This document shows positions 1-5,408 of a stretch of 8,319 nt of DNA, piece by piece (the stretch's first letter is position 1; every line of letters starts with the position of its first letter). Position numbers and translations under genes: made by a program. The notes beneath the pieces are model-generated. The model searched no databases. It was not told the DNA's origin and saw only the letters and a list, made by a program, of their open reading frames with translations. The DNA is from Firmicutes bacterium UBA2595 (lineage in GTDB: Bacteria > Bacillota > Thermincolia > Thermincolales > UBA2595), in assembly GCA_002339745.1 (NCBI GenBank), contig DDKP01000134.1, positions 1 through 8,319 of the forward strand, in the 5' to 3' direction.

Positions 1-13
1 AGGAGGGAACATT

Positions 14-241
14 TTGCGAAAAAACTACTCATTAAATGGCAAATCTGGCGATACTGAGTTCTACATTGAAAAATACCTGTGCCCCTTCTGCCCGACTGCT
101 TCCGGGAGTCCGGGCGAACTGACAGTAGCCTTTGAAAAAACAAGTTCCAGGATTGCCTGGACAGAATGCACGAAAGGCTACGCCAACTGCTGCTCGATAG
201 CGGAACTGCATGCCAAACTTACCGTAATTGAACCTCATTGA
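14..241 (+). CDS. Small cysteine-containing protein, unknown function (75 aa)
   Basis: I do not recognise this protein. The reading frame starts at TTG (14-16), seven bases after a perfect AGGAGG at 1-6, which is the main reason to believe it is translated; no promoter can be judged because the window begins at the ribosome binding site. The product is soluble-looking, with no signal peptide or membrane segment. It has five cysteines: a CPFC knuckle (C23, C26), C52, and an adjacent pair C59-C60. That pattern could bind a metal or form disulfides, but this is inference. The gene is convergent with ndk, and its stop lies just before the ndk terminator hairpin. A minus-strand frame covers the same bases (32-238) but has no comparable start signal. 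Confidence is good that it is a gene, low on any role. Confidence 0.72.
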   Translation: MRKNYSLNGKSGDTEFYIEKYLCPFCPTASGSPGELTVAFEKTSSRIAWTECTKGYANCCSIAELHAKLTVIEPH

Positions 242-247
242 TGTGCC

Positions 248-281
248 AAAAAACAGAGCAGGTCATATGGCCTGCTCTGTT
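248..281 (-). terminator. Intrinsic terminator of the ftsH-ndk unit
   Basis: An 11-bp perfect stem (252-262 pairing with 271-281, arms AACAGAGCAGG and CCTGCTCTGTT) closes an 8-base loop. Read on the minus strand it is followed by a run of T, then GGCAC, as expected for a rho-independent terminator. The 5' arm overlaps the last bases of the ndk stop codon (280-282). On the plus strand no T-run follows, so it should terminate ndk much better than the convergent small gene that ends at 241. Confidence 0.92.
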
Positions 282-729
282 ATTCATAAATCCAGTTATC
301 CAGCACTTTTTTATATGAACATAGCTCTTCATCGGAAAAATATATGGCAATTTCCCTGGCCGCGCTATCAACCGAATCGGACCCGTGAATAACATTCCTG
401 CCCACTTCAATGGCCAAGTCTCCCCTTACGGTTCCCGGTACCGCATTAGCCGGGTTAGTTGCGCCGTTCATGGCACGCACCTTGGCCACAACGTCCTTGC
501 CTTCCAAAACCATAGCCACCACAGGTCCAGATGTAATATAGGAAACAAGGGGTTCAAAAAACGGTTTCCCGATATGTTCCGCATAGTGTTTTTCCGCCAT
601 GGACCGGTCCAGTTGCAGCATCTTTAAACCCACTATCTTAAAACCTTTTTTTTCAAAGCGGGTGATTATTTCGCCCACCAGGTTTCTCTGGACGCCGTCC
701 GGTTTAATCATCACATAAGTTCTTTCCAA
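280..729 (-). CDS. ndk: Nucleoside diphosphate kinase
   Basis: Ndk moves the gamma phosphate of ATP onto nucleoside diphosphates through a phosphohistidine intermediate, balancing the cytosolic NTP and dNTP pools. The 149-aa length is standard for the bacterial family. The start of the family (ERTYVMIKPDGV, with K9) is intact, as are the nucleotide-site region around R85, T91 and R102 (ATNPANAVPGTVRGD) and the signature N112-x-x-H115-GSDS-x-x-SA-x-x-EI, where H115 is the phosphorylated histidine. Translation starts at TTG (727-729); no other start fits the family N-terminus, and GGGAGG lies about 10 bases upstream (740-745). It begins 33 bp after the ftsH stop with no terminator between, so it is probably co-transcribed with ftsH, and it ends at a strong terminator. 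Confidence 0.97.
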   Translation of the reverse strand: MERTYVMIKPDGVQRNLVGEIITRFEKKGFKIVGLKMLQLDRSMAEKHYAEHIGKPFFEPLVSYITSGPVVAMVLEGKDVVAKVRAMNGATNPANAVPGTVRGDLAIEVGRNVIHGSDSVDSAAREIAIYFSDEELCSYKKVLDNWIYE

Positions 730-762
730 ATCAGGCTCGCCTCCCGGTATTGATAACCATTC

Positions 763-2805
763 TTATTTATCATTGTCATTTTTATCATGTTCTTCTCCGC
801 CGGTCTCTTTTTGTTCGGACTGCTCTCTGTTAAAAGTAATTTCTGGACCCTTTGGCCCCGCGAGCGGATCAGGCTCTTTTCTGTCTCTGTCGGCAGGCAG
901 ATGTCGAGTCAACTCTGTCGTCTTTGGCGCGTTTATTATCGATTTTTCTTTATTTTTAGCTTCTTCCCTGGCCAGCCTTTCCTTTTTAACTTCTTCGACA
1001 GTGCGTCCTTCAATCAAAGCCGTGAATTCGTCAGAGTCAAGGGTCTCTTTATCCATAAGGGTGTTCGCTATGAGATGCAACTTGTCCATGTTTTCCTGCA
1101 GCAGTTTTCTGGCTTTTTCATAACAATCGTCGATTATCTTTCGAACTTCCTTATCAATGGCAAAGGCGACTTCCTCACTGTAGTTCCGGTCACGGGCTAT
1201 GTCCCTGCCAAGGAACACCTGCTCGGTCTTCCGTCCCAGGGTTAAGGGGCCTATCTCATCACTCATTCCGTATTCCATAATCATCCTGCGCGCAATACTG
1301 GTAGCGCGTTCCAGGTCATTCTGGGCTCCCGTGCTGATATCGTGCAGGACTAAGCTTTCAGCCACACGCCCTCCCAGCAACACTACTATTTCGTCAAGAA
1401 GCATGGACTTAGTCCGGTAGTAGCGGTCTTCGGTCGGCAGAATCAAGGTATACCCTCCGGCCCTGCCCCTCGGAATAATGGAAACCTTATGGACCGGGTC
1501 AGTGTCCGGCAGCAGTGTGCTCACCAGGGCATGACCGGCCTCGTGGTAAGAAACCAGCCTCTTTTCCTTGTCACTGATAACCTTGGACTTCTTTTCAGGA
1601 CCTGCTACAACCCGTTCGATGGCATCTTCCATTTCAACCATGCCAATCTGCTTTCTATTATGCCGGGCTGCCAGCAGTGCGGCCTCATTGACCATGTTCG
1701 CCAAATCCGCCCCTGTAAAACCGGGGGTCCGGCGGGCCAGCACACCCAAATCAATATCGTTGGCTAGCGGCTTGCCCTTAATGTGCACCTGCAGTATCTC
1801 CTTACGGCCGGTGATGTCAGGCACATCCACAACCACCTGCCGGTCAAAACGGCCCGGTCTGAGTAAAGCCGGATCCAGGATATCAGGCCTGTTTGTAGCA
1901 GCAATTATTATAATGCCCTCATTAGGGCTGAAACCGTCCATTTCAACCAACAACTGGTTGAGGGTCTGCTCCCGCTCATCATGCCCGCCGCCCAGACCGG
2001 CTCCACGCTGGCGGCCTACCGCATCAATCTCATCAATAAACACAATACAAGGCGCGTTTTTTTTGGCCTGTTCAAACAAGTCACGAACTCTGGACGCACC
2101 TACTCCGACAAACATTTCCACGAAATCGGAACCACTGATACTGAAGAAAGGAACACCGGCTTCCCCGGCAACAGCCCTCGCAAGCAGTGTCTTTCCTGTC
2201 CCGGGAGGGCCGTATAACAGCACCCCCTTGGGAATCTTTGCGCCAAGTTCGTTGAATTTCTTGGGGTGTTTGAGAAATTCCACCACTTCTTCAAGCTCTT
2301 GTTTGACCTCGTCGGCGCCTGCCACGTCCTCAAAGGTCACCCGTTTCTTATCGTCTGCATGCAGGCGGGCCCTGCTTTTCCCGAAAGACATTACCCTGCT
2401 GCCGCCACCCTGGGTTTGATTAAGCATAAAAAATACAATCCCGATTAATAACAAAATCGGCAGGAAATTGAAGAACAAGTTGGTCCACCAAGGAGGCTTC
2501 GGTGCAGGGCGGGATTCGAAGTCTATTTTATTTTCCCTTAATTTCTCGGTTAGCTCGGGTATCTGCTGGGTAAATCCTGTCGATGTAAATGGTTTTTCGT
2601 CTTTAAACTCCCCTGTGATGTGGATAATCTGTTCATCAGGCTGGATACTGATCTTTCTTATCCTTTTTTCTTCGATGGCGGCAAAAAGTTCGTTGCTGTT
2701 AAGCTCAGTAACCTGCTTCTGCGGCGGGGAAGTGTATTTGATTATAGCAACAGCCAGGACGACTATTAACAGGTATATACTCAGGTTCTTGAAAATGCGG
2801 CTCAA
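763..2805 (-). CDS. ftsH: ATP-dependent zinc metalloprotease FtsH (membrane AAA+ protease)
   Basis: FtsH is a hexameric, membrane-anchored protease that unfolds and degrades membrane and regulatory proteins at the cytoplasmic face. Order of domains, numbered from the chosen start: membrane segment about 8-24, a short extracytoplasmic domain, second membrane segment about 108-130, AAA+ module with Walker A GPPGTGKT (199-206), Walker B IVFIDE (254-259) and the second region of homology with its arginine finger (NRPDILDP to RPGRFDRQ, about 305-323), then the zinc protease domain with HEAGH (421-425) and the third ligand D497 in STGAQNDLERAT. The charged C-terminal tail of about 60 residues looks disordered. 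I place the start at TTG 2803-2805, giving 680 aa: AGGGGTG (2812-2818) sits six bases upstream and the product then begins SRIFKNLSIYLL as in relatives. An in-frame TTG at 2823 would add six residues but would lie upstream of that site. In B. subtilis FtsH also degrades SpoIIE, encoded nearby here. Confidence 0.97.
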   Translation of the reverse strand: MSRIFKNLSIYLLIVVLAVAIIKYTSPPQKQVTELNSNELFAAIEEKRIRKISIQPDEQIIHITGEFKDEKPFTSTGFTQQIPELTEKLRENKIDFESRPAPKPPWWTNLFFNFLPILLLIGIVFFMLNQTQGGGSRVMSFGKSRARLHADDKKRVTFEDVAGADEVKQELEEVVEFLKHPKKFNELGAKIPKGVLLYGPPGTGKTLLARAVAGEAGVPFFSISGSDFVEMFVGVGASRVRDLFEQAKKNAPCIVFIDEIDAVGRQRGAGLGGGHDEREQTLNQLLVEMDGFSPNEGIIIIAATNRPDILDPALLRPGRFDRQVVVDVPDITGRKEILQVHIKGKPLANDIDLGVLARRTPGFTGADLANMVNEAALLAARHNRKQIGMVEMEDAIERVVAGPEKKSKVISDKEKRLVSYHEAGHALVSTLLPDTDPVHKVSIIPRGRAGGYTLILPTEDRYYRTKSMLLDEIVVLLGGRVAESLVLHDISTGAQNDLERATSIARRMIMEYGMSDEIGPLTLGRKTEQVFLGRDIARDRNYSEEVAFAIDKEVRKIIDDCYEKARKLLQENMDKLHLIANTLMDKETLDSDEFTALIEGRTVEEVKKERLAREEAKNKEKSIINAPKTTELTRHLPADRDRKEPDPLAGPKGPEITFNREQSEQKETGGEEHDKNDNDK

Positions 2806-2856
2806 GCACTCCACCCCTATCAAGACAAGAAATGAGAATTTTTTTCATGCCATGTA

Positions 2857-2885
2857 ATTTTATCATAAAATAAATGGGTTTTCAA
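2857..2885 (-). promoter_or_regulatory. Sigma-A-type promoter for ftsH(-ndk)
   Basis: On the minus strand, TTGAAA (2880-2885) is followed after exactly 17 bp by TAAAAT (2857-2862), and the -10 is preceded by TG one base away (TGATAAAAT), an extended -10. Both hexamers match the sigma-A consensus at five of six positions. The -35 overlaps the tilS stop codon (2882-2884). Transcription would start near 2850, giving a leader of roughly 45 bases before the TTG start of ftsH. No terminator separates tilS from ftsH, so read-through is also possible. Confidence 0.68.
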
Positions 2886-4297
2886 TTTGGTTTTTGGATA
2901 TTTCGCAATAATTTCAGCTTTAGAGCTCTCTTAGTCCGGCCGGTTGCCTGCCATCTGCGGTCAGCCCTTAAACCTACTACCCAGATAATCTCATCATCGC
3001 CCGTAACCAGAACAGGAATACGCTGCCGGTCTGTCCTGGGAATCTTGGTGTCAATAAAATAGTCCTTGAGCTTTTTTGAACCCGCCAGACCAGACGGCCT
3101 GAACCGGTCTCCTGGTTTACGGCTGCGAACCTTAAGGGGCTGTTCAACCAGATCCAGATCTATCACAATTTCATCCGGTTGGGGTTTTTCCGGATGTGCC
3201 TGGCTTCCTTCCAGTACTTTGGACAGGATGGTATATCCCAATTCCTGAATCACGGTTTCACCGGGGATAGTAAGTTTATATTCATAATCTGTAGACTTGG
3301 TTTCCGCACCCATAGCCGTCCGGGATAAGCTGAACTGCCCGTAAAGCTTATTTAAAGTAATACCTGAGGGTAGATGCAGGGAAGCCCCTGTCTGGCCGCA
3401 GCTGATAATATCCAATGAATCTGCCAGGTGAATAAACCCGAGAGGATTGGCTGTACCCGCCAAATCCAGCCACGCCCGGCGAATAATTCTTCTCTGGATT
3501 GCCCTGGGCAAACCTAAAAACTGGTTCAGATCGAACCTTACTTCATTTGCTTCTCCCGGTAGCCGAATTTTGCTCACATATTGCTCGGCAATCTCTTCAA
3601 GGCATTCTTCCTCATCCCGGAAAATTTCCCCTGTCCGCACCATGGTATCCACCAGATTGGGATTGAACTCCCTTTCCAAGTAAGGAATGAGTTCCAGTCT
3701 CAAACGGTTTCTTGTATAGACGTTTTTCAGGTTGCTTTTATCAATTCTCGGCTGCAGACCGTTCTCACGACAATATACTTCAATCTGAGCCCGGTGAATT
3801 TCTATCAGAGGACGGGTGACCCATTTATCTCTCACGGGCGGGATGCCTCCTAAACCGGCCGGGCCGGCGCCCCTTAGGAAGTTGAACAAAACCGTTTCAG
3901 CCTGGTCATTGGCGTTGTGTCCCGTGGCCAGCTTATTGCATTGCAACTGACGGGCTGCATTTTCAAAAAAACGGTAGCGTATTTCCCTCGCTGCCGTTTG
4001 AGTCGAAAGCCTGTTCTGCCGGGCATATCCGGCGACATCCCTGCTTTCTGTCACAACCGCCAGTCCCAATCCCTTGGCAAGACGGCGGACATATTCGGCG
4101 TCTTCTTCCGATTCCTTTCCCCGTAATCCGTGGTTAAGATGAGCAACAGCCAATTCCACCCCAAGTTCGCCTGCCAAACGATGAAGAATATGAATCAGGG
4201 CTACCGAGTCAGGTCCTCCGGAAACACCCACCAGTACCTTGTCCCCGGAATAATACATGTGATACTTTTGAATGGTTGCCCTGACCTGCTCCAGCAT
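2882..4297 (-). CDS. tilS: tRNA(Ile) lysidine synthetase
   Basis: TilS uses ATP and lysine to convert C34 of the CAU-anticodon tRNA(Ile) to lysidine, so that the tRNA reads AUA as isoleucine; it is normally essential. Numbered from ATG 4295-4297, the N-terminal PP-loop ATPase shows SGGPDS (26-31), HLNHGLRG (53-60) and GHNANDQAET (126-135), followed by the family motifs RIDKSN (184-189) and TRNRLR (195-200). The C-terminal TilS domain (about 389-471) carries RKPGDRFRP, KKLKDYFID and the IPVLV / WVVGLR region. The length, 471 aa, is very close to the usual one. The chosen start has AGGAAGGA (4308-4315) ten bases upstream and gives the typical beginning MLEQVRATIQKY. In-frame alternatives lie upstream (ATG 4330, ATG 4348, TTG 4375, the last only 4 bp after the kinase stop), so an N-terminal extension of up to 26 residues cannot be excluded. 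Likely co-transcribed with the kinase gene. Confidence 0.96.
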   Translation of the reverse strand: MLEQVRATIQKYHMYYSGDKVLVGVSGGPDSVALIHILHRLAGELGVELAVAHLNHGLRGKESEEDAEYVRRLAKGLGLAVVTESRDVAGYARQNRLSTQTAAREIRYRFFENAARQLQCNKLATGHNANDQAETVLFNFLRGAGPAGLGGIPPVRDKWVTRPLIEIHRAQIEVYCRENGLQPRIDKSNLKNVYTRNRLRLELIPYLEREFNPNLVDTMVRTGEIFRDEEECLEEIAEQYVSKIRLPGEANEVRFDLNQFLGLPRAIQRRIIRRAWLDLAGTANPLGFIHLADSLDIISCGQTGASLHLPSGITLNKLYGQFSLSRTAMGAETKSTDYEYKLTIPGETVIQELGYTILSKVLEGSQAHPEKPQPDEIVIDLDLVEQPLKVRSRKPGDRFRPSGLAGSKKLKDYFIDTKIPRTDRQRIPVLVTGDDEIIWVVGLRADRRWQATGRTKRALKLKLLRNIQKPN

Positions 4298-4379
4298 GGC
4301 AACAGCATCCTTCCTCTCCCGTTTGACCATCGCTTTCCCATTCGACATTGACTTATTTTTTCCTGCCCGAAACAATTTT

Positions 4380-5300
4380 TTATTGATAGTAGTATGCCAG
4401 CCCCAAAATAAAAGACAAGATGGACACCGCTCCCACCACGTTAACGATTATACCGGTCTTCTTTCCTCTTTCCGCGGCTTGGTCTTTTTGAGCTGCCTCC
4501 AGCAGCTGCCGGGCAATTTCCCGGCCTTCCGTACTTTCTTGCTTCAGGGCTTTTATTATAGACTTCTGCAGATGCATTGGCCTAACCTTCTCTTTGACCA
4601 GTTTTATCAGACCGGGCAATCCGCCCTGAAGACACAGGTCTCGTTTACCGGCAGCCAATGCAGTAAGCAGAACGCCCAGAGCAAACACATCATACCCTTC
4701 ATCACCAACCCGGGAACCAACCTGCCAGCTGGCCCGGTCATAACCCGGCGTATATTGTTTTAAACTGTGGCCTTTTAAGCTTACGCTTCCGTAATCAACA
4801 ATGCTAACTTTACGATTCCGGGAGTCGTAGATTATATTGGCCGGTTTCAGGTCTCCGAAAATAAGTCCCTGGTCGTGCAGTCGGCTTAAAAACTCGGCAA
4901 CCTGTTGTCCAATAAGGATTACATCCCGGGAATTCATTCTTTGCAGGCACCTGCCCAAATTTATCCCTGTGCAGTATTGAATTACAATGTAGTGGTAGAC
5001 TGTGCGGCCGACCTGAAAATCGTCCAGTTCGTATACCTGCGGTACAACTCCAAGTTCTTTTATTCTGTCACAGTGGTTAAGGAAAACCATTACTCGGTGT
5101 TCATGGGTTATGGCGGTAACATCAGGCGAAATTTTCATAGCACGAAAAACGCCGTTTTGGTCTTTGACGAGATAGACCAACCCGGTTCCACCCTGCCCGA
5201 GGGGCTTTACCACCTGGTAGGAATTCAGTTCCCACCGGCCGGTAATCTTGTATCCGCGGGAGAAAACAGGTTGTAATTTGGATGCCTTCGTACAAAGCAT
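4380..5300 (-). CDS. yabT: Tail-anchored Hanks-type Ser/Thr protein kinase, YabT-like
   Basis: This 306-aa protein is a eukaryotic-type protein kinase. Visible elements: glycine loop G35-x-G37-x-x-G40-x-V42, ATP lysine K56 (AMK), likely helix-C glutamate E67, catalytic loop FGDLKPAN with D150, K152 and N155, metal-binding D169 in DYG, TPGY (184-187) and D204 of the F helix. A basic stretch (about 232-281) leads to one membrane helix (about 284-304) at the very C-terminus, with no extracellular sensor domain. That build and the position between spoIIE and tilS match YabT of B. subtilis, a sporulation kinase at the septum that is stimulated by DNA and phosphorylates RecA; the functional transfer is inference. 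The catalytic loop lacks the usual HR before D, DFG is DYG, and the APE position reads RAS. I chose ATG 5298-5300 because AGGGGG (5308-5313) sits seven bases upstream; an in-frame TTG at 5333 has no ribosome binding site. Confidence 0.88.
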   Translation of the reverse strand: MLCTKASKLQPVFSRGYKITGRWELNSYQVVKPLGQGGTGLVYLVKDQNGVFRAMKISPDVTAITHEHRVMVFLNHCDRIKELGVVPQVYELDDFQVGRTVYHYIVIQYCTGINLGRCLQRMNSRDVILIGQQVAEFLSRLHDQGLIFGDLKPANIIYDSRNRKVSIVDYGSVSLKGHSLKQYTPGYDRASWQVGSRVGDEGYDVFALGVLLTALAAGKRDLCLQGGLPGLIKLVKEKVRPMHLQKSIIKALKQESTEGREIARQLLEAAQKDQAAERGKKTGIIVNVVGAVSILSFILGLAYYYQ

Positions 5301-5325
5301 AAAAATACCCCCTATAGGGGTATTT
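5301..5325 (-). promoter_or_regulatory. Leader hairpin covering the kinase ribosome binding site
   Basis: Arms AAATACCCC and GGGGTATTT form a perfect 9-bp stem (5303-5311 with 5317-5325) around a 5-base loop. The 3' arm and loop, read on the minus strand, contain AGGGGG (5308-5313), the ribosome binding site of the kinase ATG at 5300. In an RNA that includes the whole element, this site would be paired. The stem is followed by only a few T before ATG, so it is a poor intrinsic terminator, though some attenuation is possible. The same bases also form a DNA palindrome that could be an operator. Confidence 0.6.
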
Positions 5326-5351
5326 CTTCCCAAAAAATGGCTTTTTTATAC
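5322..5351 (-). promoter_or_regulatory. Possible sigma-F-type promoter of the kinase gene
   Basis: On the minus strand GTATA (5347-5351) matches the sigma-F -35 consensus GYWTA fully. After 15 bp comes GGGAAGAAAT (5322-5331), which keeps GG, the fourth-position purine and both A positions of the -10 consensus GGNRANANTR but not the final TR. The predicted start near 5315 would give a leader of about 15 bases. I see no convincing sigma-A promoter in the gap. Expression of B. subtilis yabT during sporulation under forespore control makes this plausible, but the -10 match is partial. Confidence 0.35.
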
Positions 5352-5373
5352 TTTTGCCTCCCAAGCCTACTAC

Positions 5374-5408
5374 CCATTACTTACTACTTACTACTCACTG
5401 CTCACTTT
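5374..5408. repeat. Heptamer tandem repeat across the spoIIE stop codon
   Basis: On the plus strand, two perfect TTACTAC units (5381-5387, 5388-5394) are followed by TCACTGC (5395-5401) and TCACTTT (5402-5408), with a degenerate unit before them (5374-5380). Read on the coding strand the unit is roughly GTAGTRA. Each unit ends in TGA or TAA, and because seven is not a multiple of three, successive units put stop codons in all three frames. The spoIIE stop codon (5395-5397) and its last codons lie inside the array. Confidence 0.75.

Noticed and set aside
32..238. 68-codon minus-strand frame over the small plus-strand gene
   Set aside because: No good ribosome binding site and it lies beyond the ndk terminator; the plus-strand frame has a perfect AGGAGG.
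787..1245. 152-codon plus-strand open frame opposite the FtsH C-terminus
   Set aside because: Shadow of ftsH; composition is low-complexity F, S and L.
1568..2419. 283-codon plus-strand open frame opposite ftsH
   Set aside because: It is antisense to the highly conserved AAA+ core, is rich in S, P and T as shadow frames are, and has no recognisable domain.
4272..4763. 163-codon plus-strand open frame across the kinase-tilS junction
   Set aside because: Antisense to two well-supported genes, no ribosome binding site or family resemblance.
5301..5325. The leader hairpin as a true intrinsic terminator after spoIIE
   Set aside because: Only a short T-run follows and the kinase ATG comes immediately; a regulatory leader fits better, though partial attenuation cannot be excluded.
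5331..5333. TTG as the kinase start
   Set aside because: No ribosome binding site precedes it, and the ATG at 5300 has AGGGGG at ideal spacing; the extra residues would be encoded by the hairpin.
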